DNA from: Saprospiraceae bacterium
GTDB taxonomy: Bacteria; Bacteroidota; Bacteroidia; Chitinophagales; Saprospiraceae
NCBI GenBank assembly: GCA_029212405.1
Contig: JARGNR010000005.1
Coordinates: 66,621-120,022, forward strand
Direction of reading: 5' to 3'
DNA: 53,402 nucleotides
Below are positions 1 to 8,483 of this stretch, piece after piece. Under the pieces are notes generated by a model, which saw only the letters and a program-made list of their open reading frames with translations, ran no database searches and was not told where the DNA came from. Numbering within the stretch: the stretch's first letter is position 1; each line of letters opens with the position of its first letter. Position numbers and translations under genes: made by a program.

Positions 1-1247
1 TCAATTGCAACTCCAATTACTGGATCAGGAAATACCATACTTTCCAATACGATAGGTGCATCCTCTGCACACAAAGTATCTCCAGTTCTCAAGTCTTTAA
101 ATCCTACTCCCGCTGCAATATCTCCCGCTTCAACACTAGAAATCGCATTCTGCTTATTCGAGTGCATTTGATACAATCTAGAAATTCTTTCTTTGTTTCC
201 AGATCTAGTATTCAAAATGTAAGAACCTGCATCTAATTTTCCAGAGTAAACTCTGAAGAATGCCAATCTACCTACATAAGGATCCGTTGCAATTTTAAAT
301 GCCAATGCACAAAACGGCTCATTTACCGATGGCTTTCTTTCTACTGGCTCCTCTGTTTTAGGGTTAGTACCTTGAACAGCATCAATATCTAATGGAGAAG
401 GTAAAAATGCACAAACTGCATCCAATACTGCCTGAACCCCTTTATTTTTGAAAGCAGATCCGCACATCATTGGAACAAATTTGTTATCCAATACTGCACC
501 TCTTACTGCATTAATCATTTCATCTTCAGTGATACTAGCTGGATCTTCGAAATATTTTTCCATCAAAGTGTCATCGTACTCAGCAATAGCCTCCAACAAC
601 TTCTCTCTCCATTCAGCAACTACATCAACCAAATCTTCTGGTACTGGAATTTCCTCATAGGTCATTCCCATATCGTTTTCATTCCAAACAATAGCCTTAC
701 CAGTGATCAAGTCAACCACACCTTTGAATGTTTCTTCTGCTCCAATTGGCACTTGCAATGGAATTGACTCAGAACCTAGTTTTTCTTTAACGTCTTTTAC
801 AACCGTAAAGAAATCTGCACCAGATCTATCCATTTTATTTACAAATCCAATTCTTGGAACATTATAATTGTCTGCTAATCTCCAGTTTGTTTCAGATTGT
901 GGCTCAACACCAGAAACTGCACAAAATAAAAATACTAAACCATCAAGAACTCTTAAAGATCTATTTACTTCTACAGTAAAATCAACGTGACCTGGAGTAT
1001 CAATGATGTTCATAGGAAAATCTTGACCTTTCCAATTCCAATTGGTCTTAGTAGCAGCAGAAGTAATTGTAATACCTCTTTCTTGCTCTTGTTCCATCCA
1101 GTCCATTGTAGCTGCACCATCGTGAACTTCACCAATCTTGTGGCTCATTCCTGTGTAGTAAAGGACTCTTTCGGTAGTGGTTGTTTTTCCCGCATCAATA
1201 TGAGCAGCAATACCGATATTTCTAGTAAATTTTAAATCTTTTGACAT
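1..1247 (-). CDS. fusA: Elongation factor G, N-terminal part (cut by window edge)
   Basis: This is a translational GTPase that drives ribosome translocation and, with RRF, ribosome recycling. Translation from the ATG at 1247 gives about 415 residues before the window ends, out of roughly 700 expected. The GTP-binding motifs are visible: AHIDAGKT near residue 15, DTPGH near 88 and NKMD near 142, followed by the G' insert and the start of domain II. It is the last gene of an rpsL-rpsG-fusA operon, 42 nt after rpsG, in the usual str-operon order. The reading frame is intact throughout the visible part. It is the canonical EF-G rather than a TetM-like protection protein, judging by the operon context. 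Confidence 0.97.
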   Translation of the reverse strand, partial: MSKDLKFTRNIGIAAHIDAGKTTTTERVLYYTGMSHKIGEVHDGAATMDWMEQEQERGITITSAATKTNWNWKGQDFPMNIIDTPGHVDFTVEVNRSLRVLDGLVFLFCAVSGVEPQSETNWRLADNYNVPRIGFVNKMDRSGADFFTVVKDVKEKLGSESIPLQVPIGAEETFKGVVDLITGKAIVWNENDMGMTYEEIPVPEDLVDVVAEWREKLLEAIAEYDDTLMEKYFEDPASITEDEMINAVRGAVLDNKFVPMMCGSAFKNKGVQAVLDAVCAFLPSPLDIDAVQGTNPKTEEPVERKPSVNEPFCALAFKIATDPYVGRLAFFRVYSGKLDAGSYILNTRSGNKERISRLYQMHSNKQNAISSVEAGDIAAGVGFKDLRTGDTLCAEDAPIVLESMVFPDPVIGVAI

Positions 1248-1289
1248 GATTATCTATAATGATTTATATATATTAACTGTTGGGTATGA

Positions 1290-1757
1290 TTACACTCTAA
1301 AGTGTGCAAAGGCTCTGTTAGATTCCGCCATTTTATGCGTATCTTCTTTTCTTTTTACAGAAGCTCCTTCATTTTTACTAGCCGCGATTAATTCAGCAGC
1401 TAATTTCTCAGCCATTCCTTTCCCACTTCTAGCTCTTGAGAAACGGATTACCCATTTCATTCCGATTGACATTCTTCTAGCAGCTCTAATTTCAGTTGGT
1501 ATCTGAAAAGTAGCTCCACCGATTCTTCTAGATCTCACCTCAACGGCTGGCATTGCATTATTTAATGCATCTTTCCAAATCTTATGTGGATCTTCTCCTG
1601 TTCTTTCTTGAATCTTGTCCATCGCATCATAAAATATTTTGAATGCAACACTCTTCTTTCCAGCCCACATCAAATTATTTACAAATTGAGTTACCATTAT
1701 GTCATTAAACCTTGGATCAGGTTGGATGATTCTCTTTTTTGGTTTCCTTTTTCTCAT
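1290..1757 (-). CDS. rpsG: 30S ribosomal protein S7
   Basis: S7 is a primary 16S rRNA-binding protein that organises the 3' major domain (head) of the 30S subunit. The 155-residue product has the usual bacterial length. It has a basic N-terminus, the internal segment NALNNAMPAVEVRSRRIGGA, and the basic C-terminal helix ending near HKMAESNRAFAHFR. It lies 29 nt downstream of rpsL and 42 nt upstream of fusA on the same strand. In other bacteria S7 is the translational autoregulator of this operon. I could not identify a clear S7 target structure in the short spacer here. Confidence 0.98.
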   Translation of the reverse strand: MRKRKPKKRIIQPDPRFNDIMVTQFVNNLMWAGKKSVAFKIFYDAMDKIQERTGEDPHKIWKDALNNAMPAVEVRSRRIGGATFQIPTEIRAARRMSIGMKWVIRFSRARSGKGMAEKLAAELIAASKNEGASVKRKEDTHKMAESNRAFAHFRV

Positions 1758-1786
1758 TTCTTATCTATCTTGATAAATGGATATTA

Positions 1787-2161
1787 TTATTTCTTAGGTC
1801 TTTTTGCTCCGTACTTAGATCTACTCTGAAGTCTATCTGAAACTCCAGCTGTATCAAGTGCACCTCTTACAATGGTGTAACGTACACCAGGAAGATCTTT
1901 CACTCTACCACCTCTGATCAATACAATAGAGTGCTCTTGAAGATTGTGACCTTCTCCAGGAATGTAGGCAATCACCTCAATTCCGTTTGTAAGTCTCACC
2001 TTCGCTACTTTTCTTAAGGCAGAGTTTGGTTTCTTTGGAGTAGTCGTATACACTCTTGTACATACTCCCCTTTTCTGAGGGCATGAATCAAGTGCTCTTG
2101 ACTTACTCTTTACGATTACCTTTTTTCTTCCTTTCTTTACTAGCTGATTAATAGTTGGCAT
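1787..2161 (-). CDS. rpsL: 30S ribosomal protein S12
   Basis: S12 is a decoding-centre protein of the 30S subunit. The 124-residue product has the invariant [11 protein letters not shown] segment, with lysine at residue 43, the position changed in classical streptomycin-resistant mutants. It also has the second conserved loop [13 protein letters not shown]. The sequence is therefore of the streptomycin-sensitive type at these sites. It is the first gene of the str operon. The ATG at 2161 is preceded by AAGGT about 5 nt upstream (minus strand), a Shine-Dalgarno-like match that is rare in this window. A consensus Bacteroidota promoter lies about 75-100 nt upstream. Confidence 0.98.
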   Translation of the reverse strand: MPTINQLVKKGRKKVIVKSKSRALDSCPQKRGVCTRVYTTTPKKPNSALRKVAKVRLTNGIEVIAYIPGEGHNLQEHSIVLIRGGRVKDLPGVRYTIVRGALDTAGVSDRLQSRSKYGAKRPKK

Positions 2162-2650
2162 ATGCTACCTTATTTATCTAAAAATTATATACAAAATGTT
2201 TGCAAAAGACATAGCTTCCGCAAAAGCGAGTGCAAATGTATGATTATTTTATGGAATTACAAACAGCAAACTGCCAAATTCTATGAAGTTTCTTGCGTTT
2301 TCATTGTTTTCTTAGTACAGATCCCTTTGTCTCACACAATTATTTGGCATCTTTCTCAATTTCCCATTATTCAACTGGTACGTCACCGTCAATTGGCATA
2401 TTAAGTTTTGATTACTTTTTTTTAGAAAAAATAGACATCCATTTGTCAATTGTAAGCTCAGAACAAAATAATGACTTAAATTTATAAAGGCATCACTGAC
2501 CGGACTCTTAACATTATGTCTATTTAAAAATAAAGGCTAGATGAAAATTTTATCCATCTTTTATATCTCCATTTAAGATTATTTCTACTTTTACATGGAA
2601 CAATTACATTGATTAAACCACCTTTTACAATCACGAAATTTTAATTTCTA
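2162..2650. other. Intergenic region between rpsL and the 2651 gene
   Basis: This is 489 nt of AT-rich DNA between divergent genes. The left end holds the str promoter and leader. The ORFs readable in it (for example 2162-2404 plus) have no recognisable protein character and run antisense to the str leader, so I do not call them. TACTTTTA at 2586-2593 is an imperfect -7-like match upstream of the gene at 2651. Nothing else is recognisable. Confidence 0.6.
2233..2263 (-). promoter_or_regulatory. Bacteroidota-type promoter of the str operon
   Basis: On the minus strand the -33 element TTTG (2263-2260) is followed after exactly 19 nt by TACATTTG (2240-2233). This matches the Bacteroides consensus TTTG-N19..21-TAnnTTTG in full. 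It sits 72 nt upstream of the rpsL ATG, leaving a leader of roughly 65 nt. It is the best promoter match in the window and fits a strongly expressed ribosomal operon. Confidence 0.75.
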
Positions 2651-3079
2651 ATGAAAACCACAGCCAATCCATTTGCAAATCAAGTTGCAGATTATTCTGA
2701 TTCTAGAATTTTACAAATAGCCACTTCTCCAAAACAATATGCAGCCAAACTTGCTGAGGCATGTATTGCAGAAGCCAATTTTAGAAAATTAAACCTCTTG
2801 GATAATTCTCAAAATATAAAGAAAGATTATCACTATATCATTTGTAAAAAAATAGGTCTAGGAACCAGTATAGAAGACTGTAAAGCTTATCTCATTGAAG
2901 AAGGACATACTGAAGAAGAAGCACTTCAACTATTGGAAAAAGCTGCTAGAACCGTTTCCTTACAAAGAGAAAAAGAAACTGAAGTTAAAAAAGAGAGTTC
3001 AAGTTTTGGCTTTTGGACAGCATTCTGGGTGGTATTGGTTATTATCAGAATTATCTTGTATGCAGCAAAAAATGGATAA
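2651..3079 (+). CDS. Hypothetical protein with C-terminal membrane anchor
   Basis: The family is not recognised. The 142-residue product has a soluble, mostly helical N-terminal part of about 115 residues. It ends in one hydrophobic stretch near residues 118-137 (FWTAFWVVLVIIRIILYAA), so it looks like a tail-anchored inner-membrane protein with the bulk in the cytoplasm. There is no signal peptide. The acidic/Gln-rich segment at residues 80-110 could form a coiled coil. It is first in a row of small plus-strand genes (2651, 3103, 3647, 4162) with short gaps, suggesting one transcription unit that ends with a membrane glycosyltransferase. No function is inferred. Confidence 0.7.
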   Translation: MKTTANPFANQVADYSDSRILQIATSPKQYAAKLAEACIAEANFRKLNLLDNSQNIKKDYHYIICKKIGLGTSIEDCKAYLIEEGHTEEEALQLLEKAARTVSLQREKETEVKKESSSFGFWTAFWVVLVIIRIILYAAKNG

Positions 3080-3102
3080 TTTTGGAACTATTGGATGAAA
3101 AT

Positions 3103-3540
3103 ATGCCCGCAGACAAAGAATTGTCAACTAAAGATATTGAGGAAATTCTAAGTCTTAGAAAAGAACATATGAAATTAAGCAAGGCCATAAAAAATGCAAG
3201 AATTGCTATGGGCGTCATTTGTGGATTTTCAATTATAGTATTGATCCTCATGGCAACTAGACAGCCTGATACCATAGTGCTCTCCGTCTCAATCGCACTA
3301 ATTTTTATTTTTGGAATATGTGCCGCTATTGAACCTCAGTATTCCAAGTACTCAATTTCAGTCGCCTTAGGACTATACATATTAAACCTTATTGCATCTT
3401 TTTTCAATAACCCGTTATTCGCATTTTTTGGACTGTTTATTCGAGCTATCTTCATCTACTATCTAGTTCTAGGATTAATGGCTGCTTTAAAATATAATCC
3501 CATCTTAACCAAAATGAGGCGATTAAATATTCGTTTTTAA
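3103..3540 (+). CDS. Hypothetical four-helix membrane protein
   Basis: The open frame extends back to 3013, inside the preceding gene. I choose the ATG at 3103 (MPADKELSTKDIEEI) because it starts just after the upstream stop and begins a plausible protein of 145 residues; a TTG at 3091 is an alternative. A cytoplasmic N-terminal helix of about 30 residues is followed by hydrophobic segments near residues 35-55, 60-78, 85-103 and 108-130. This pattern suggests a small integral membrane protein. The family is not recognised. It follows the 2651 gene by 23 nt and is probably co-transcribed with it. Confidence 0.65.
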   Translation: MPADKELSTKDIEEILSLRKEHMKLSKAIKNARIAMGVICGFSIIVLILMATRQPDTIVLSVSIALIFIFGICAAIEPQYSKYSISVALGLYILNLIASFFNNPLFAFFGLFIRAIFIYYLVLGLMAALKYNPILTKMRRLNIRF

Positions 3541-3646
3541 AACATCGAAAACATAGATGTTATTCAGCCTTTGGTCGAATTAAATGCAGATAAGAAAACT
3601 ATTGCTTATTTTTATCTATTCTTTTGAGTGAACAGTAATAATAATA

Positions 3647-4162
3647 ATGACGATATATAAGCAAATGAATGCAGGGGGAAATAATCAAAGCCCCTTTGGA
3701 GGTCTTGCTGCAATAATGATGCTGGTAGTTGGACTTTTTCTAACCTATTTAGTAGTAAAAGGAATTTTCACCATACTATTTTGGCTTTCACCCATCCTAC
3801 TTATTGCCGGAATTGCCATTGATCCCAACGGTGCCCTTTCTTTTGGAAAGTCACTTTTCAATATATCTAAGAAAAACCCTCTTCTTCCCGTTATAGTAGT
3901 TGTAATCTCCGCTTTGTGGTTTCCAGTAGTCCCAGGAATTCTAGGGGCCTTGGCAGGAGTCTTCTTACTTACTAAAGCAATGGTTAAGAAAAAAATTAAA
4001 AAAGTTTTTAAACAAAACTCCCCACAAGAACAAGCTGAAGAGGAATTTACAGAATACGAAGAAATCAAAGAGGATGAATCTTTTTTGGAATTGCCAGAGA
4101 TGCCAGAAAAACAAAAAGATACACAACGACCAGGCAATGAATATGACAATTTATTTGAATAG
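3647..4162 (+). CDS. Hypothetical membrane protein with acidic tail
   Basis: The family is not recognised. The 171-residue product has two or three hydrophobic segments: near residues 20-58 (possibly two helices) and near residues 78-108. A Lys-rich stretch follows (KKKIKKVFK), then an acidic, Glu/Pro-rich, probably disordered tail of about 50 residues. The tail is most likely cytoplasmic by the positive-inside rule. Its stop codon TAG (4160-4162) overlaps the GTG start of the glycosyltransferase gene by one base, so the two are probably translationally coupled. This suggests a functional link to envelope glycan synthesis, but that is inference only. Confidence 0.65.
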   Translation: MTIYKQMNAGGNNQSPFGGLAAIMMLVVGLFLTYLVVKGIFTILFWLSPILLIAGIAIDPNGALSFGKSLFNISKKNPLLPVIVVVISALWFPVVPGILGALAGVFLLTKAMVKKKIKKVFKQNSPQEQAEEEFTEYEEIKEDESFLELPEMPEKQKDTQRPGNEYDNLFE

Positions 4163-5310
4163 TGGATCATATTTTTACGCTAGTTGACTACCCTTTATTT
4201 GCATTCACGGTTGTAATCTCCATAGGGTATATTATTCTAATTTCTAAGATTATGGATGGATGGGATGAGACAGAAGAATGGATAACTCCTACTGAATTCA
4301 TACCGTCAACAAAAGTAAGTGTAATCATCGCCGCAAGGAATGAAGAAGATGCTATTCAACAATGTGTGCTATCCATATTGAATTGTGATTACCCTCCTGA
4401 ACTTTTAGAGATATTTGTTATCAATGACCATAGTGAAGATTCTACAGCAGAAAAAGTATTAGCGTTGAATCATTCCTCAGTTAAGTTAATTAATTTAAAC
4501 GAATCTACGGGTAAAAAGAATGCGCTGGCAATGGGTATCGAAAACGCATCGGGATCTGTGATTGCCCTGACAGATGCAGATTGCCTTGTTCCTACCCTTT
4601 GGCTGAAAAGTATAATTAGCTACTATGAAACCTTTGAACCAAAATGTATTGCGGGTCCAATTTCTTACCTACATGACAAAACTTTACTTCAGCGATTCCA
4701 ATATCTAGATGCCATTAATAATATGTGTGTTACTGCAAACGGAATACGGAGAGGGACGTACCATATGGCAAATGGTGCAAACTTGATATTTCAAAAATCA
4801 GCTTTTGGGGAAGTGGGAGGATATACGACAAACACAAATTATGCTTCAGGCGATGATATGTTCCTAATTCAACAAATTTCAAAGAAGTACCCCAGCAAAG
4901 TTTCTTTTATCAAATCAAAAGATGCAATCGTATTGACTCAACCCGAAACCAGTCTAAGCGAGTTAAAAATGCAAAGAACTCGATGGGCCACAAAATCAAA
5001 AGGCTATCAAGACAAAGGAATTATTAAAATACAAGGATTCGTTTTTCTATTTGTCATTACGCTATTAATCAACTTGCTTTATAGTCCAATTGGCAGCGGA
5101 CTGAGCTTATTCGGATTTCTATTTGCCTTGTTTATTAAATGGACAATAGACTACCTCTACCTGTCTAAACTCGCCCAATTTTTCGGACACCGAAAACCAC
5201 TTAAATCATTCTTTGGTGCGTCTATTGCCTTTATATTTTACATTCTTTTTGCTGGCTGGAAAGCCATGACTGGAAAATCATATACCTGGAAAGGAAGAGA
5301 AACCTCATAA
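4162..5310 (+). CDS. Membrane-bound family 2 glycosyltransferase
   Basis: This is a GT2-family (GT-A fold) glycosyltransferase that would transfer a sugar from a nucleotide-sugar donor on the cytoplasmic face of the inner membrane. The 382-residue product has an N-terminal hydrophobic helix (residues 10-30) and a catalytic domain with SVIIAARNEE near 53-62. The metal-binding DAD is at 138-140, GDD at 230-232 and QRTRW at 271-275, the Q-x-x-R-W motif of processive enzymes. Three hydrophobic segments follow near 291-310, 314-332 and 347-366. The start is a GTG that overlaps the previous stop codon. No in-frame ATG lies close enough to replace it. The product sugar is unknown. The gene ends one base before the convergent TonB receptor gene. 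Confidence 0.88.
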   Translation: MDHIFTLVDYPLFAFTVVISIGYIILISKIMDGWDETEEWITPTEFIPSTKVSVIIAARNEEDAIQQCVLSILNCDYPPELLEIFVINDHSEDSTAEKVLALNHSSVKLINLNESTGKKNALAMGIENASGSVIALTDADCLVPTLWLKSIISYYETFEPKCIAGPISYLHDKTLLQRFQYLDAINNMCVTANGIRRGTYHMANGANLIFQKSAFGEVGGYTTNTNYASGDDMFLIQQISKKYPSKVSFIKSKDAIVLTQPETSLSELKMQRTRWATKSKGYQDKGIIKIQGFVFLFVITLLINLLYSPIGSGLSLFGFLFALFIKWTIDYLYLSKLAQFFGHRKPLKSFFGASIAFIFYILFAGWKAMTGKSYTWKGRETS

Positions 5311-5311
5311 T

Positions 5312-7795
5312 TTAAAAGTCTCCTCCTTCTCCTCCTCCGTTGTATTGTCTCTTTCTTCGTCTATCTTTCTTCTTATTGATACGATAATTAATAGTCGTGG
5401 TAAAGGTTCTTGGTCTCCATTGAAAGTCACTTTCCTCAAAGAAATTCTCCCCCTCAAAAATAGATTGTCTCCTTCTGTTATTAAATAGATCGGAAACCGA
5501 CATCGTAATGGTCAAGTCTGGTGTTACATCTTTACTAAAGGCCAAATTCAACCCTGTGATAGATCTTCTTCTACCTTGCAATGTCTCTCTGGGAGCTCGA
5601 TAATTCAATCGCATTTGGATGTCACCATTCTTCCAAAATGACACCTTTGCATTCAGGTTAGATGTCCAGGCATAATTGTCTACGCTCAAATCTTGTCCGT
5701 CCGAAGTAATCCCTTTATTGATAAATCTAAAACCGTTCAATGCACCATCAATTCTTACTCCCTTTATTCCCGTGTAAGCAAATATAAACTCTAAACCAAT
5801 ATTATCCTGAGTACCTAGATTTTCTGGTCTTCTAATAGTAGTTTGGGTTTCAATATCCTGAGTTTGTATACGGTTTATTTTATCTTTTGTATGTCTGTAA
5901 TATATGGAAGTACCGATATTTCCTGCTTCCCAATATTTAAGATGTCCAAATTCATAGCTATCTGTGAATTCAGGATTCAAATCTGGATTCCCGCTAAAGA
6001 AATTACGTCTATCGGTAAACGTGAAAAATGGATTTAAGTCCCAAAATCTTGGCCTCCTAATTCGTCTACTATAACTGGCTTGCAGTGAGTTGTTACTACC
6101 CAATTTATAGTTTAAAAAACCACTCGGAAAAAGATTAGTGTAGGATCTGTCATTGATTTCACTTGTTTGCAATAATTCAGTTTTAATTTCTGAATATTCT
6201 GCTCTTAATCCTATTTGGAATGAAAATGAAGTAAAGTCCTTTCCAATATTGGAATATGCTCCCAAAACATTTTCATTATATATAAAATTGTTCGACAATC
6301 CTTCTTCTGATTCCCATATTCCATCATTCAGCGTTTCTACCAGAAAATCATTTTTAATCTCTCTGAATGTTCCTAACAGTCCGCTTTCAAGTTTGATTTT
6401 ATTGTCAAAAGGCTGTTCATAATCCACCTGAGCTCTCCATTGTTTTTGCCCCTCTTCATTCGCAGATCTTTGGCTGAGAATATCTGGGATTGCCAATGTT
6501 GCTCCCTCATAAAACCCTTCGTTGAAAAATGATGATTCCGTTTCAGTATTACTCTGAAAGCTAATATCCGCCTTCAAGGTCTGTCCTTTACGATCAAACT
6601 TCTTATCATAATTGATACTATATTCTAAGGTAGGCTCCTCTTCTAATTCATCATCTTGTCTTAAAATATAATTGGGTATATCGTCTTCAGTTAATCTCTG
6701 CAATTGAACACCTGGACCACCTATGGCATCTCTATAAGTCACCCGATTTGAATTATTATCATTGCCATATCGATATAAAAATGCTCCTGTGATTACTTCC
6801 TTATCACTCAATAAATAGTCGCTTCCAAATCGAAGACTGTGATTATTCCCAGATCTGTCTCTCCTTTGTTCTTGGAGTGAAATAAAAGTAGTATCCTCAA
6901 AATAGAATTCTTGGTATCTATTGCCACTTGAGATTCCAGTCCGCTTCTGATAGTTATAATTGACAAAGAAATTGAATTTATCTTGTCTGTAATTCAAATT
7001 GGCTCCAGCTCCATAACGTTCAGGAAATCCTCCATTCACTTCAAAAGACCCATTAAATCCTTTTGCTCTATCTTTTCTTAAAATAATATTGATGATTCCT
7101 GCCATCCCTTCGGCTTCAAATTTCGCAGATGGATTTGTAATAACTTCTACACGCTCAATCATATTCGCCTGTATGGTTCGTAATCCGTCTGTCCCATTAA
7201 GCCCAACTAATCCCGATGGACGACCATTGATCAAAATACGCACATTCCCACTTCCTCTCAAATTTACATCTCCTTCTACACCCACAGATATCGATGGAAT
7301 ATTATCCAAAACATCAGAAGCAGAACCTCCACGCGACGCCAAATCTTTTCCAACATTGAATATCCGCTTATCCAATGAAAACTGCATATCACTTCTTTCT
7401 GCTATTACCTCTACCTCATCTAAGGCAATACCGCCAGGGGAAATTTGGATCGAGCCCAAGTCATATAAAAACTCACCATCAGAAAATGTGATGTTATTGA
7501 CTTTTGTGGTTTCGTATCCAATGAATTCAATAACTGCATAGACTGATCCGTCTGTATCAATATTGAATTCAAATCCACCATTCATTTCCGTTATACCTCC
7601 AGAAAGCAAGGTGGAATCAGCAGTTTGATAGATAGAGACTGTGGCAAATTCTAATGGTTGCCCTGAAGAACCGTCTATAATTTTACCCTTAATTTTTTTA
7701 TTATCCGATGGAGGATATGAACTTGGAGAAGGCCCCTGAGCAAAAATACTACAAGCGTAAAGAGCAATGACCACTAGTGAGAGTAGGTGTTTCAT
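5312..7795 (-). CDS. TonB-dependent outer-membrane receptor
   Basis: This is an outer-membrane 22-strand-type barrel that imports an unidentified ligand using TonB energy. The 827-residue product starts with a signal peptide ending near residue 19 (ACSIFAQ). Next comes a carboxypeptidase-regulatory-like Ig domain at about 36-115 (IKGKIIDGSSGQPLEFATVSI), typical of Bacteroidota receptors. The plug domain is near 135-240 (VLDNIPSISVGVEGDVNLRG, NPSAKFEAEGMAGIINIIL). The barrel covers the remainder and resembles the outer membrane beta-barrel family seen in Bacteroidota. The C-terminus carries a Lys/Arg-rich and Gly-rich tail after the last strand. There is no adjacent SusD-like gene, so it is not an obvious polysaccharide utilisation locus. 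Confidence 0.9.
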   Translation of the reverse strand: MKHLLSLVVIALYACSIFAQGPSPSSYPPSDNKKIKGKIIDGSSGQPLEFATVSIYQTADSTLLSGGITEMNGGFEFNIDTDGSVYAVIEFIGYETTKVNNITFSDGEFLYDLGSIQISPGGIALDEVEVIAERSDMQFSLDKRIFNVGKDLASRGGSASDVLDNIPSISVGVEGDVNLRGSGNVRILINGRPSGLVGLNGTDGLRTIQANMIERVEVITNPSAKFEAEGMAGIINIILRKDRAKGFNGSFEVNGGFPERYGAGANLNYRQDKFNFFVNYNYQKRTGISSGNRYQEFYFEDTTFISLQEQRRDRSGNNHSLRFGSDYLLSDKEVITGAFLYRYGNDNNSNRVTYRDAIGGPGVQLQRLTEDDIPNYILRQDDELEEEPTLEYSINYDKKFDRKGQTLKADISFQSNTETESSFFNEGFYEGATLAIPDILSQRSANEEGQKQWRAQVDYEQPFDNKIKLESGLLGTFREIKNDFLVETLNDGIWESEEGLSNNFIYNENVLGAYSNIGKDFTSFSFQIGLRAEYSEIKTELLQTSEINDRSYTNLFPSGFLNYKLGSNNSLQASYSRRIRRPRFWDLNPFFTFTDRRNFFSGNPDLNPEFTDSYEFGHLKYWEAGNIGTSIYYRHTKDKINRIQTQDIETQTTIRRPENLGTQDNIGLEFIFAYTGIKGVRIDGALNGFRFINKGITSDGQDLSVDNYAWTSNLNAKVSFWKNGDIQMRLNYRAPRETLQGRRRSITGLNLAFSKDVTPDLTITMSVSDLFNNRRRQSIFEGENFFEESDFQWRPRTFTTTINYRINKKKDRRRKRQYNGGGEGGDF

Positions 7796-7870
7796 TTTGT
7801 TGTTTAATAAATTGAAAGTTAGCGACTACTATGTAGAAATGCTTGAATTACTATATAGTTCACAAATCAA

Positions 7871-8323
7871 CTATTTAATGTGCAAGAAAAATCGTTCTTT
7901 TGATTTACCATATGCCCCTATCCTTTCATAAAACTTAATTGCTCTCTTATTAAAATCAGGCGTTTGCCACTGGACCAAATCAATGTTTTCCTTCTTTCCA
8001 AAATCTTTCATATGATCGACTAAGGCTTCCCCAATTCCAAATCCTCTAAACTCAACATCTAGATACAGACAATCCATATACAAATACTCCTTAGCATCCC
8101 AGGTGGAAAATTGTTTCATCCAAGTAATGTACCCTATATACTCATCTTTAACAATGGCCACAAGACAATATAATTTTGGATGATTCGATGATAAACTTTC
8201 TCTCAACAATTTTGCTTTTCCTTCACTATTGTATTCAGATCGTTCAAAACTTGCATGTGCTGAACATAATTCAACAACATCTTCCATTCTATTCTTTTCT
8301 GGTTTTTGTATGGTATATTTCAT
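7871..8323 (-). CDS. GNAT N-acetyltransferase, diamine-acetyltransferase-like
   Basis: This is a GCN5-related acetyltransferase that would transfer an acetyl group from acetyl-CoA to an amine. The 150-residue product is a single GNAT domain. The acetyl-CoA binding motif A is visible as RGFGIGEAL near residues 92-100, and the C-terminal motif as NKRAIKFYERIGA. The segment FSTWDAKEYLYMDCLYL resembles the FSTW-LYLEDFYV block of spermidine/thialysine acetyltransferases, and a second such gene lies at 22885-23322. The gene is upstream of, and on the same strand as, the TonB receptor, with a 75-nt gap. Substrate is not determined. Confidence 0.85.
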   Translation of the reverse strand: MKYTIQKPEKNRMEDVVELCSAHASFERSEYNSEGKAKLLRESLSSNHPKLYCLVAIVKDEYIGYITWMKQFSTWDAKEYLYMDCLYLDVEFRGFGIGEALVDHMKDFGKKENIDLVQWQTPDFNKRAIKFYERIGAYGKSKERFFLHIK

Positions 8324-8483
8324 GGATAAATTGTTAATTATTTGTTCTTAGACTACACTCATCCACACAAAGAAAATGAAATTAAAGTATACTTGAAAAA
8401 GACAAAACCCTAATTACTAGATAGCTAAAATTCAGAATAATCAGAAATTTAGTATATTAATTTCTTAACTATTAATTTTTCAA

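Noticed and set aside
448-660. Plus-strand ORF across fusA
   Set aside because: It is antisense to the clearly real fusA gene, and its composition is a mirror of that gene.
2162-2487. Two overlapping plus-strand ORFs upstream of rpsL
   Set aside because: They lie opposite the str promoter and leader, have no recognisable domains and overlap each other in different frames.
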